From the NCBI GenBank assembly GCA_030683005.1, contig JAUXMY010000032.1:1-64000 (forward strand): a DNA stretch of 64,000 nt, in the 5' to 3' direction. Source of the DNA: Caulobacter sp. (lineage in GTDB: Bacteria; Pseudomonadota; Alphaproteobacteria; Caulobacterales; Caulobacteraceae). Every line of letters starts with the position of its first letter. The first letter of the stretch is position 1. The notes under the pieces are model-generated. The model searched no databases. It saw only the letters and a program-made list of their open reading frames with translations, and was not told the DNA's origin. This document shows, piece after piece, positions 9,642 through 18,501 of this stretch. The position numbers were made by a program, and so were the translations under genes.

Positions 9642-9712
9642 ACAGAACTGAGACGTCAGCCTAGAGGCGCCGCGCGCTTGCGGGAAGCCGCCTGACGGGC
9701 GACATCGACACC

Positions 9713-10306
9713 ATGACGACGCCGACCCGCGAGATCGAACTGAAGTTCCTGCTGGACGCCGCCGCCGCCGCGGCGGTGCTGACGGCCCTGCCGCAGGGCG
9801 AGACGATGGTGAAGGACATGGTGGCGACCTACTTCGACACCGCCGACCACTGGCTGCGCCGGCATGGCTTCGGGCTTCGCGTGCGCCGTTCGGGGGGCGA
9901 ACGGATCCAGACCCTCAAGGCCGGGATCGAGCGGGACGGCGGTCGGGACGAATGGGAGTGGCCTGTCGAGGCCGATACGCCGGACCCCGCGCTGCTGGCC
10001 GGCACGCCCGCGGCCCTGCCCGCGGGAGCGGCGCTGGTTCCGCTGTTCACGGTCACCAGTCGCCGGACTCTGCGTATGGTGCAGGCGGAGGGGGCGCTGA
10101 TCGAACTGGTTATCGACGATGCGCGGGTCGAGGCCGGTGACCGCACCGACGTTTTCCTGGAGCTGGAACTGGAACTGAAGGCCGGCGAGGCCGCTGCTCT
10201 GGAGACGCTGGCGGCGCGGCTGTCGGCGGTCGCCGCCCTGACGCCGACGGACCTGACCAAGGCGGGCCGCGGCTTCCGGCTGCTGCCCCCGCAGGCCAAG
10301 ATATAA
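9713..10306 (+). CDS. CYTH domain protein (triphosphate tunnel metalloenzyme family)
   Basis: 197 residues, matching a single CYTH domain without a CHAD domain. The signature ExExK is EIELKF at residues 6-11, and further tunnel residues appear in TYFDTADHWLRRHGFGLRVRR and LELELELKAGE. Family members hydrolyse inorganic triphosphate, ThTP or act as adenylate cyclases; a tripolyphosphatase-type activity is most likely for bacterial single-domain forms. The stop codon lies inside the palindromic operator that precedes ahcY. Confidence 0.88.
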   Translation: MTTPTREIELKFLLDAAAAAAVLTALPQGETMVKDMVATYFDTADHWLRRHGFGLRVRRSGGERIQTLKAGIERDGGRDEWEWPVEADTPDPALLAGTPAALPAGAALVPLFTVTSRRTLRMVQAEGALIELVIDDARVEAGDRTDVFLELELELKAGEAAALETLAARLSAVAALTPTDLTKAGRGFRLLPPQAKI

Positions 10307-10321
10307 GGATATCTTTATATC
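10300..10321. promoter_or_regulatory. Near-perfect 22-bp palindromic operator upstream of ahcY
   Basis: The half-sites GATATAAGGAT and ATCTTTATATC are reverse complements except for one base. The element is AT-rich in a very GC-rich setting, covers the CYTH stop codon, and ends 4 bp before a candidate -35 box and about 60 bp before the ahcY start. SahR-type ArsR-family repressors that sense S-adenosylhomocysteine are known to bind palindromes with a central GATATC near ahcY, metE/metH and metF. The assignment to such a regulator is an inference. Confidence 0.7.
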
Positions 10322-10325
10322 CCTG

Positions 10326-10354
10326 TTGAAGAGATGGGCGCGGGCGGCTATAGA
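10326..10354 (+). promoter_or_regulatory. Candidate housekeeping promoter of ahcY
   Basis: TTGAAGA (10326) and GCTATAGA (10347) fit the Caulobacter housekeeping pattern TTGACGS-N10-14-GCTANAWC with a 14-nt spacer. The promoter lies directly downstream of the palindromic operator and upstream of a good RBS, AAGGAG, before the GTG at 10382. Confidence 0.5.
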
Positions 10355-10381
10355 GCGCTCACACCGATAAAGGAGTCCTGC

Positions 10382-11773
<1,392 letters not shown>

Positions 11774-11779
11774 GCGACC

Positions 11780-12031
11780 TCAGGCGGGCCGTTCGTCCCC
11801 CGGGACGGGCGGCTCGTCGGCGGCGTTGTCGAGGAACCAGAGCAGGTCGGCGGGCTTCGCATCGCCCGCCCGCCGCTTCAGGAACAGGCTGCTGGTTTCG
11901 ACGGCGCCGACCTTTTCGGCCACGGCCGAGCTGATCCACTGATTGAGCGAGACGCCGTCTTCCCGCGCCAGGCGCTGGGCGGCGGCCTTCATCGAGTTGG
12001 GCAGCTTCAGCGGATAGGAGGTCTTGGTCAT
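11780..12031 (-). CDS. Putative ribbon-helix-helix/HicB-type antitoxin
   Basis: 83 residues. The N-terminal part, YPLKLPNSMKAAAQRLARED followed by GVSLNQWISSAVAEKVG, is typical of Arc/HicB/CopG ribbon-helix-helix DNA-binding proteins. The acidic, Pro-rich tail (DNAADEPPVPGDERPA) could be the toxin-neutralising part. The start codon overlaps the end of the PIN toxin gene by 4 bp, so the order is toxin first, antitoxin second, which is less common for type II modules but seen in PIN family pairs. The gene is convergent with ahcY, 6 bp away. Confidence 0.75.
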   Translation of the reverse strand: MTKTSYPLKLPNSMKAAAQRLAREDGVSLNQWISSAVAEKVGAVETSSLFLKRRAGDAKPADLLWFLDNAADEPPVPGDERPA

Positions 12032-12453
12032 GATCTCATCTCCAGCAACAGGGCGCCCGGCGTAACTATGGGCAGCCCGAACGTGATTCCGGCGACGGCG
12101 AAGTCCCTCGTATTGTGGGTGACAAGCCGGTCAGCCCTTCCGTTGACCGCCGCCTCAAGCACCATTTCGTCGTTTGGATCCGACAGCTGCGGACGCCAGT
12201 GGAATCGGACGTCCACCGGCTCACAGGCGCTCGCCAAGGCGGCCAGGAACTGGTCGATCTGTTCCACTGTCAGTCCGTGCGCCAAGCGTTGCTCCGGACG
12301 ACGCAGGACGTCTTCGTACTCAAGAAACAGCGCGGTCGTGGCCAGCGGCGTCAGCTCGCGCAAAGCCACATGCCGCAGGACAGCATTGCTAGCCCCTGAC
12401 CGGCTGCGCAACGCGGCGACAACCACCGAGGTATCAACAACGACACGAAGCAT
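12028..12453 (-). CDS. PIN-domain toxin component (COG1569-type)
   Basis: 141 residues from ATG 12453 (MLRVVVDTSVVVAALRS), which I prefer to the tracked start 12 codons upstream because the PIN fold begins directly at the first strand. PIN toxins are Mg2+-dependent RNases. Acidic residues expected for the active site are visible: D in VVVDTSVVVAAL, E in LEYEDVLRR, D in SDPNDEMVLEAA and D in THNTRDF. It overlaps the downstream antitoxin gene by 4 bp. Confidence 0.82.
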   Translation of the reverse strand: MLRVVVDTSVVVAALRSRSGASNAVLRHVALRELTPLATTALFLEYEDVLRRPEQRLAHGLTVEQIDQFLAALASACEPVDVRFHWRPQLSDPNDEMVLEAAVNGRADRLVTHNTRDFAVAGITFGLPIVTPGALLLEMRS

Positions 12454-12455
12454 AT

Positions 12456-12490
12456 CGTATGAGATACCACATCTTTGGAGATATCTCAAT
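12456..12490. promoter_or_regulatory. Candidate autoregulatory operator of PIN toxin-antitoxin pair
   Basis: Directly upstream of the toxin start lie two AT-rich dyads, GTATgagATAC and the perfect palindrome GAGATATCTC. Type II modules usually repress themselves from such sites. Assignment rests on position and symmetry only. Confidence 0.4.
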
Positions 12491-12599
12491 TCTGCCTCGA
12501 TTCATGTGCGGTGCCGGAACGGCGCGTCCCGCATGGACACGAGCCCGGCGCTCAACAGAGGGCTACCCAACCCCCCTCGCCTCCGCTAAGCCCCTCGGC

Positions 12600-13451
12600 A
12601 TGCCCATGGCCCTCATCATGTCGAGCCACGTCGCAGGCAGCCGGGTCGGCGGCTCGGCGCAAGCGCTGGCCCTGACCCAGTTCAAGATCGATCCCGTGGT
12701 CATCCCCACGGTCCTGTACGGCCGCCACCCCGGCTGGGGCGCGCCCGGCGGGGCGCAGGTGCCGATCGAGGCCTTCGAGGGCATGCTCGACGGGGTCGAG
12801 GCCAACGGCCTGTTCGGCCTCTGCGACCTGGTGCTGACCGGCTACTTCGCCAGCGTCGAGCAGGTGAGGGCCGCGGCCCGGGCCATCGACGCCGTGCGCG
12901 CCGCCCCGCGCGAGGGCGCCTTCAACCGCCGGCCGATGGTCGTGGTCGACCCGGTGATGGGCGACGCGGGCAAGGGCCTGTTCATCCCGCCCGACGTTGC
13001 CCAGGCCATCCAGGACGAGCTTTTGCCCCGCGCCGACCTGCTCGCGCCCAACAGCTGGGAGCTGCAGCGCATCACCGGGACCGACGCCCGCGACCCGGCC
13101 GCCGCCGTCCGCGCCGCGCGCCTGACCGGCAAGGCCGTGCTGGTGTCCTCCGTCGTCCGCGGCGGCGAGATCGGCGTGGTCTACGCCGACAAGAAGGAGG
13201 CCTGGCTGGCGGCGCACCAGAAGGCGACCTCCCCCGTGCCCAGCGGCACCGGCGACCTGCTGACCGTCCTGTTCGCCGCCGCCCTGCTGGAGGGGCAGAC
13301 GCCGTCCTACGGCCTGGCCCGCGCGGTCGGCGGCCTGGCCGAGACCATCACCTCCGCCGGGGTCTGGGCCTCGCCGGAGCTGCCGATCGTGGCCATGGGC
13401 AGCCGCATCAAACAGGCCAGCCCCACCGTCCGCATGGAGCGCCTGGCGTGA
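12600..13451 (+). CDS. pdxY: Pyridoxal kinase PdxY
   Basis: 283 residues from ATG 12600 (12606 is also possible); the longer tracked frame is not supported. The ribokinase-fold enzyme phosphorylates pyridoxal to PLP. Features: the substrate site SSHVAGSRVGGSAQALAL, TVLYGRHPGWG, GYFASVEQV, VVVDPVMGDAGKGLFI, LAPNSWELQRITG, and the anion-hole/catalytic region SGTGDLLTVLFAAALLEG with the catalytic Asp. It overlaps the following serine hydrolase by 4 bp (GTGA), suggesting one transcript, though no metabolic link is obvious. Confidence 0.92.
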   Translation: MPMALIMSSHVAGSRVGGSAQALALTQFKIDPVVIPTVLYGRHPGWGAPGGAQVPIEAFEGMLDGVEANGLFGLCDLVLTGYFASVEQVRAAARAIDAVRAAPREGAFNRRPMVVVDPVMGDAGKGLFIPPDVAQAIQDELLPRADLLAPNSWELQRITGTDARDPAAAVRAARLTGKAVLVSSVVRGGEIGVVYADKKEAWLAAHQKATSPVPSGTGDLLTVLFAAALLEGQTPSYGLARAVGGLAETITSAGVWASPELPIVAMGSRIKQASPTVRMERLA

Positions 13452-14575
13452 GCATCGAGATCCACGGCCGCTGCGACGCGGCCTTCAGCGCCGTCCGCGA
13501 CGCCTTCGTCGCCAATTTCGCCGAGGGGCTGGAGCTGGGCGCCCGCTTCGCCTTCGGCGTCGAGGGCGAGATGGTCGTCGATCTCTGGGCCGGCCACGCC
13601 GACCGCAAGGCGCAGGTCCCGTTCGACGACAAGACCCTGACCATGGTGTTCTCGACCACCAAGGCGGTGGCGGCCACGATGATCGCCCGCCTCGTCCAGG
13701 CCGGAAAGCTGCGCTACGACCAGCCGGTCGCCGAGCTCTGGCCGGAGTTCGCCGCCGAGGGAAAGGGCGCCATCACCGTCGAGCAGGTGCTGTCGCACCA
13801 GGCCGGCTTGCCGGGCTTCGTCGAGCAGATCGATCCGACCCTCTGGTACGACCCGCCGGTGATCGCCGCGATGCTGGCCGCCAAGGCCCCGATGTGGACG
13901 CCCGGCAGCGCCAGCGGCTACCACGCCCTGACCGTCGGCTATCTGGTCGGCGAGATCTATCGCCGCGCCGACGGCCGCAGCCTGGGGACCGCGCTGCGCG
14001 AGGACATCACTGGTCCGGCCAGTCTGGACCTGTGGATCGGCCTGCCGGAGGCCGAGCACGGCCGGGTCGCCGACCTGAAGCCGCCCGGCGCCCTGCCGCA
14101 GTTCGGCGAGGCCACCGACCCCAAGCGCGCCGCCTTCCTGTCGACCTGGGCCGGGCCCAGCGGCCGGCGCGGCAGCGAATGGCGCGAGATCGAGGTCCCC
14201 TCGGCCAACGGCCACGCCACGGCCGAGGCCCTGGCCCGCTTCTTCGGGGCCCTGGCGACCGACGGCAAGATCGGTGATGTCGAGCTGCTGTCGCCGGAGA
14301 TGGTCATCGAGGCCGGCCGCGAACGCATCCGCGGCCAGGACCTGGTGCTGCCCTTCGAGATGAGCTGGGGCGCAGGCTTCATGCGCAACGAGCCCAACTT
14401 CTTCTACGGCCCGACGGCGACCACGATCGGCCACAGCGGCTGGGGCGGCAGCTGCGCCTTCGCCGACACCGAGCGGCGCGTGGCCGGCGCCTATGTGATG
14501 AACAAGCAGGACGTCCACCTGATCGGCGACCCGCGCTCGCGCCGCCTGATCGACGCGGCCTACGCGAGCCTCTGA
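13448..14575 (+). CDS. Serine hydrolase of the beta-lactamase/family VIII esterase class
   Basis: 375 residues, GTG start overlapping pdxY. The catalytic SxxK is STTK at residues about 69-72 within FSTTKAVAATMIARLVQAG, followed by LSHQAGLPGF and the second-motif Tyr in SGYHALTVGYLVGEIYRR. A Gly-rich HSGWGGSCAFAD segment near the C-terminus corresponds to the third motif. Family members are EstB-type esterases, D-amino-acid amidases or class C beta-lactamase relatives. No signal peptide is visible, so a cytoplasmic esterase is most likely. Confidence 0.88.
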   Translation: MSIEIHGRCDAAFSAVRDAFVANFAEGLELGARFAFGVEGEMVVDLWAGHADRKAQVPFDDKTLTMVFSTTKAVAATMIARLVQAGKLRYDQPVAELWPEFAAEGKGAITVEQVLSHQAGLPGFVEQIDPTLWYDPPVIAAMLAAKAPMWTPGSASGYHALTVGYLVGEIYRRADGRSLGTALREDITGPASLDLWIGLPEAEHGRVADLKPPGALPQFGEATDPKRAAFLSTWAGPSGRRGSEWREIEVPSANGHATAEALARFFGALATDGKIGDVELLSPEMVIEAGRERIRGQDLVLPFEMSWGAGFMRNEPNFFYGPTATTIGHSGWGGSCAFADTERRVAGAYVMNKQDVHLIGDPRSRRLIDAAYASL

Positions 14576-15918
14576 GCCTCGGCGACGCCCGTCCGCAGCA
14601 GGCTGACAAGGCCGGCCGCCAGGGTGAGCAGCGCGCCGAGGCCGAACGCCAGGCCCGGCGCGGACCGCATCGAGGTCGCCTCCAGCAGTAGCGCGGTGAT
14701 GATCGCACCGGCTGTCTGGCCGATCAGGCGGGCCGTGCCCTGCATGCCGCCGGCCGCGCCGCTGCGATCGGGCGGCGCGGACAGGAACAGGTTGCGGTTG
14801 TTGGCGGTCTGGAACAGCCCGAACCCGGCGCCGCAGAGGGCCAGTAGCGGGGCGAGCGACCCGGCCTCGCCCCGCGGCGACAGCAGCGCGGCGCCCGCCA
14901 GGCCGAGTGCGAGAAGCGCCCCGCCGACCGCGCAGAGCCTGGCCGTCGGCAGGCGGTCGGCCAAGCGACCGAGGGTCAGGGCGGTCGCCGCGACGCTGAC
15001 CGGCCAGATCGTCAGGTAGAGCCCGGTTTCCAGCGGCGAGAGGCCGAGCCGGTGGAGATGGAACGGCAACGCCACCAGCGCCGCCATCTGCCCGGCGAAG
15101 CAGCAGATCGAGGCGATCACCGAGATGCGGAAGCCGGGCCGGCTCAACAGGTCGAGCGGGATCAGGGGGCCGGGCCTTCGACGCTCGCGGCGGATCAGGG
15201 CCACAAGCGCCAGCGCTGCCGCCACAACGAGCAGGCCGCCGACCATGGGTCTGACGGACACCAGCTCCACGCCCGCGATCAGGGCGGCGAAGACGGCGGC
15301 GTTGAGCAGGACGCTGACAAGGTCAACGGATGACCCCCGCCTCGCGGTCCGGGGCAGCGCGCGGGCGGCGACCAGCACGCCTACGCCGAGCGGAAGATTG
15401 AGCAGAAACAGCCACGACCAGTCGAACCAGCTCAGCAGCGCCGCGCCAATGGCCGGCCCGGCGGCCGAGCACAGGGCGACCGTGGTGGCGTTCCAGCCGA
15501 TCGCGGCCCCCAGCCGATCGCTCGGGACGGTGAAGCGCAGCAGCGCGACGCCCAGCGCCATGATCGCGGCCGCGCCGAGCCCCTGGACAAATCGCGCCAC
15601 GACCAGCCACGGGAGCGACGGAGCGAGGGCGCACAGCAGCGAAGCGGCGGTGAAGACGGCCACGCCGCCGGCGAACACCGCCCGATGGCCGTACCGCTCG
15701 CCCAGCGCCCCGCAGGGCAGCAGCGCCATCAGCAGCGCCGCCTGGTAGGCGGTGACGACCAGCACCGCGTCGCCGGGCGTCGTCCGCAGCGACCGGACCA
15801 TCGTCGGCAACGCCACGTTCACGAGGCCCGCGTCCAGCACCGCCAGCGCCATCGCGCAGAGCACAGAGGCGACCGCGATCGCGGCTCGGCCCGGCGGCAG
15901 GTCGGCGTCCGCGCTCAT
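14560..15918 (-). CDS. MFS transporter, drug:H+ antiporter (DHA2/EmrB-like)
   Basis: 452 residues from ATG 15918, which overlaps the upstream cupin gene in ATGA; the tracked start seven codons earlier is less likely. About 14 hydrophobic segments are visible. Family motifs include the first-helix VLDAGLVNVALPTM, the loop LGERYGHRAVFAGG (motif A) and GLGAAAIMALGVALLR followed by GAAIGWNATTVALCSAAGPA (motif C region). Such transporters export drugs or small organics with protons. Its operon mate is a cupin and both are divergent from a LysR regulator. Confidence 0.9.
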   Translation of the reverse strand: MSADADLPPGRAAIAVASVLCAMALAVLDAGLVNVALPTMVRSLRTTPGDAVLVVTAYQAALLMALLPCGALGERYGHRAVFAGGVAVFTAASLLCALAPSLPWLVVARFVQGLGAAAIMALGVALLRFTVPSDRLGAAIGWNATTVALCSAAGPAIGAALLSWFDWSWLFLLNLPLGVGVLVAARALPRTARRGSSVDLVSVLLNAAVFAALIAGVELVSVRPMVGGLLVVAAALALVALIRRERRRPGPLIPLDLLSRPGFRISVIASICCFAGQMAALVALPFHLHRLGLSPLETGLYLTIWPVSVAATALTLGRLADRLPTARLCAVGGALLALGLAGAALLSPRGEAGSLAPLLALCGAGFGLFQTANNRNLFLSAPPDRSGAAGGMQGTARLIGQTAGAIITALLLEATSMRSAPGLAFGLGALLTLAAGLVSLLRTGVAEAQRLA

Positions 15919-16463
15919 CGTTGCGGCGCCGGCTTCCACTGCCCGTCGACGTCGACGTATCGCGTGACGCGATGGTCAGGCCGGACCTCCGCCTTCAGGT
16001 CACGCTCGGTGAACCGGAAGAGCAGCGCCGTGGGCGTCAGGCAGCGCGTGTCGTGGATGTCGCCGGGCAGGTAAGCGCGAACATCGCCGGCTCGCAGCAC
16101 GGTCCGGTCCCGCTCGACCAGGCGCACGCTGTCCCGGCCGTCCTCGATCCGGGCGTAGGAGCCCATTTCGATCTCGCCCTCCTGGATGGCGTAGAGCGCC
16201 CAGCTGCGGCCGTGATCGTGAGGCGGGCGGTAGAGCCCGGCCTGCTCGGCATGGGCCAGCAGCAGGAACCCGAACTCGGGATCGCGGTGCAGTTCGGCGT
16301 TGGCCGTCCGGTCGCGGAGCAGCGCCGCCAGCCACGGCTCGGACGGCGCGGCGGCCAGCAGCGCCGCCGCCCGCATCCTGTAGTCCGCCACCAGGCCGCT
16401 GGTCAGCGGGCCCCAGGCCGCCCTGACATCGGCGATGAATGTGTCGAGCGAAGTGTTCTCCAT
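15915..16463 (-). CDS. Cupin-type protein similar to cysteine dioxygenase
   Basis: 182 residues. The beta-barrel core has the metal-site pattern PPHDHGRSWALYAIQEGEIEM (two His, then Glu) and the second-motif His in YLPGDIHDTRCL, as in type I cysteine dioxygenase/3-mercaptopropionate dioxygenase relatives. An N-terminal helical region of about 70 residues precedes it. Fe-dependent thiol or small-molecule oxygenation is likely; the substrate is unknown. It is the first gene of an operon with the MFS transporter and is transcribed away from a LysR gene. Confidence 0.75.
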   Translation of the reverse strand: MENTSLDTFIADVRAAWGPLTSGLVADYRMRAAALLAAAPSEPWLAALLRDRTANAELHRDPEFGFLLLAHAEQAGLYRPPHDHGRSWALYAIQEGEIEMGSYARIEDGRDSVRLVERDRTVLRAGDVRAYLPGDIHDTRCLTPTALLFRFTERDLKAEVRPDHRVTRYVDVDGQWKPAPQR

Positions 16464-16523
16464 GGTCGCACCTTTCCTTGCAGCTGAAGGGAAAGGTACG
16501 GGGTCGGCTGGAGTGGCGGAACA

Positions 16524-16556
16524 CGCAGCAATTGCACTTTAATACTGCATGCTGCG
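16524..16556. promoter_or_regulatory. Candidate LysR-type operator in the divergent promoter region
   Basis: An interrupted inverted repeat, CGCAGCA-ATTGCA ... TGCA-TGCTGCG, spans the only 130-bp intergenic stretch between the cupin gene and the lysR gene. Dyads of this spacing are typical recognition sites for LysR-family regulators controlling themselves and a divergent target. Confidence 0.6.
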
Positions 16557-16593
16557 CCATGTCATTCGCGGGCGATGGTGTTAGTCTTTCCCG

Positions 16594-17493
16594 ATGACCC
16601 GACCGGACCTGAACCAGCTCGTCACGCTCGAGGCGCTGCTCGCCGAGGGCAGCGTCGTCGGCGCCGCCAGGCGGCTGCGGCTCAGCCCGTCGGCCATGAG
16701 CCGCGCGCTGGCCCGCCTGCGGGAGACCATGGGCGATCCGCTGCTGGTCCGGGCCGGACGGGGCCTGGTCCCGACGCCGCGGGCCCTGGCGTTGCGCGAC
16801 CGGGTCCAGCCGCTGCTGCAGGAGGTGGACGCCGTTTTGCGTCCCGACGAGGGGCTGGACCTGGCGGGGCTGGTCCGCACCTTCACCCTGCGCACCAGCG
16901 ACGGCTTCGTCGAAACCTTCGGCCCGGCCCTGCTGACGCGCCTCGCCGCCGAAGCGCCGGGCGTCCGGCTCCACTTCCTGCAGAAGCCCGACAAGGACAG
17001 CGCGCCCCTGCGCGACGGGCGGGTCGATCTGGAGACCGGCGTCGTCGAGGACACGCTCGGCCCCGAGGTGCGGACCCAGGCGCTGTTTCGCGACCGGCTG
17101 GTCGGCGTGGTCCGCGCCGGCCATCCGTTGGCGTCGGGCGAGGTCACCGCCGCGCGCTACCGGGCGGAGCGGCATATTGTGGTGTCGCGGGGCGACGCCG
17201 AGGCCGGCGCCGTGGACCAGCCCTTCCTGCCGGCGGCCCTGAAGCGACCGGCCACGACCGTGGTCGGCGGCTTCTCGGCGGCGCTGGCGCTGGCGCGGCT
17301 CTCCGACCTTGTGGCGACGGTTCCGGACCGGCACACCGCCGTTATGCGGACCGGGATGCACAGCTTCGCGCTGCCGGGGGCGGCGCCGGCGTTCACGGTA
17401 TCGATGCTCTGGCATCCGCGGATGGAGGCTGATCCGGCGCATCGCTGGCTTAGGGGCTGTGTCCGCGAAGTCTGTTCGTCCCGCGAGGCGTGA
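16594..17493 (+). CDS. LysR-family transcriptional regulator
   Basis: 299 residues, standard for the family. The N-terminal winged helix-turn-helix is clear: LNQLVTLEALLAEGSVVGAA, RRLRLSPSAMSRALARLRET and MGDPLLVRAGRGLVPTPRA. The rest is a periplasmic-binding-protein-like effector domain (RTFTLRTSDGFVETFGPALL onward). It is of the NodD/LeuO-like subgroup that reads aromatic or organic inducers. Divergent from the cupin-MFS operon with a shared dyad between them, so that operon is the probable target. Confidence 0.93.
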   Translation: MTRPDLNQLVTLEALLAEGSVVGAARRLRLSPSAMSRALARLRETMGDPLLVRAGRGLVPTPRALALRDRVQPLLQEVDAVLRPDEGLDLAGLVRTFTLRTSDGFVETFGPALLTRLAAEAPGVRLHFLQKPDKDSAPLRDGRVDLETGVVEDTLGPEVRTQALFRDRLVGVVRAGHPLASGEVTAARYRAERHIVVSRGDAEAGAVDQPFLPAALKRPATTVVGGFSAALALARLSDLVATVPDRHTAVMRTGMHSFALPGAAPAFTVSMLWHPRMEADPAHRWLRGCVREVCSSREA

Positions 17494-17516
17494 GAACAGG
17501 GAGCACGGATCAGGGT

Positions 17517-18419
17517 TCACACCGCCGCCACCACCCGCCGATGCCTGACCCACACCCCGAACGCGAACACCGCCACGCCGACCCAGATGAAGCCGAACGC
17601 CAGCGCGCGCAAGGGGGTGAAAGCCTCGCCCGACCACACGCCGACGCCGAAGGCGAGTGTCGGGGCGATGAACTGCACGAAGCCCAGCCAGACCAGCGGC
17701 ATCCGCCGGGCGGCCCATGAGAACAGGGCCAGCGGCGCGACAGTCAGCGGGCCGGCGGCGAGCAGCAGCAGGGTAGGCCAGGCGCCATCGCCCAGATGCC
17801 CCTGGCCGTTCGACTGCAGCAGGGCGACCCAGATCAGACCCGGCACGGCGAGGATGGCGGTCTCGACGAACAGCCCGGTCTGGGCGTCGGCCGTGACCTG
17901 TTTGCGGATCAGACCGTAGGCGCAGAAGGTCACCGCCAGGGCCAGGGACATGATCGGCGGATGACCGACGGCGATGGTCTGGGCCACGACGCCGGCGGCC
18001 GCGAGCGCGATAGCCGCGTAGCCGAAGCGATCGATCCGTTCACGGAAGAAGATGGCTCCGGCTGCCATGTTCATCAGCGGATTGATGTAGTAGCCGAGGC
18101 TGGCCTCCAGCGTCCGCCCGCTGTTCACGGCGATGACGTAGATCAGCCAGTTGGCCCCGATGAGCCCGGCCGAGAGCAGCAGCAGGCCCATCGTGCGCGG
18201 CTCGCGGACCACGCGGGAGAGTTCAGGCAGCTTGCGGGCGACGATGACCAGGGCGGCGGCCCACAGCACGGCCCAGACGGCGCGCTGGGCGGTGATCTCG
18301 ACGGCCCCCACGCCCACGTCCCGCAAGGCGTACATCCACAGCGGCAGCAGGCCCCAGAGGCTGTAGCAGCCGATCCCGGCCAGCAGCGCGGCGCGGCTTT
18401 CGTCCTTCACGTCCGGCAC
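17517..18419 (-). CDS. rarD: EamA-family transporter RarD
   Basis: 300 residues with ten predicted transmembrane helices. RarD hallmarks are the first-helix segment LLAGIGCYSLWGLLPLWMYAL, ITAQRAVWAVLW, the loop SGLIGANWLIYVIAVNSGR-like stretch, EASLGYYINPLMNMAAG and FFRERIDRFGYAAIALA. The family exports or imports small metabolites; RarD was linked to chloramphenicol sensitivity in Pseudomonas, but the physiological substrate is uncertain. The gene lies downstream of asd with an inverted repeat between them. Confidence 0.93.
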   Translation of the reverse strand: MPDVKDESRAALLAGIGCYSLWGLLPLWMYALRDVGVGAVEITAQRAVWAVLWAAALVIVARKLPELSRVVREPRTMGLLLLSAGLIGANWLIYVIAVNSGRTLEASLGYYINPLMNMAAGAIFFRERIDRFGYAAIALAAAGVVAQTIAVGHPPIMSLALAVTFCAYGLIRKQVTADAQTGLFVETAILAVPGLIWVALLQSNGQGHLGDGAWPTLLLLAAGPLTVAPLALFSWAARRMPLVWLGFVQFIAPTLAFGVGVWSGEAFTPLRALAFGFIWVGVAVFAFGVWVRHRRVVAAV

Positions 18420-18440
18420 GGGACATCACTCCAATAGCAA

Positions 18441-18468
18441 GGGGCCCGGAACTTGCGTCCCGGGCCCC
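18441..18468 (-). terminator. GC-rich hairpin between asd and rarD
   Basis: GGGGCCCGGA and TCCCGGGCCCC form a stem of about 10 bp around an 8-nt loop, between two same-direction genes. There is no real U-tract on either side, so it may be a weak or Rho-assisted terminator for asd or an mRNA stabiliser. Confidence 0.5.
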
Positions 18469-18501
18469 TGATGTTCGACCCGCTTCTTGCGGGGGATCAG
18501 G

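Noticed and set aside
10300-10381. SAH or SAM riboswitch before ahcY
   Set aside because: The space from promoter to start is only about 30 nt and no riboswitch core is visible; a protein operator explains the dyad better.
16000-17718. 572-residue minus ORF across the LysR gene
   Set aside because: Crosses the lysR gene and the cupin promoter; Arg/Gly/Pro-rich with no family pattern.
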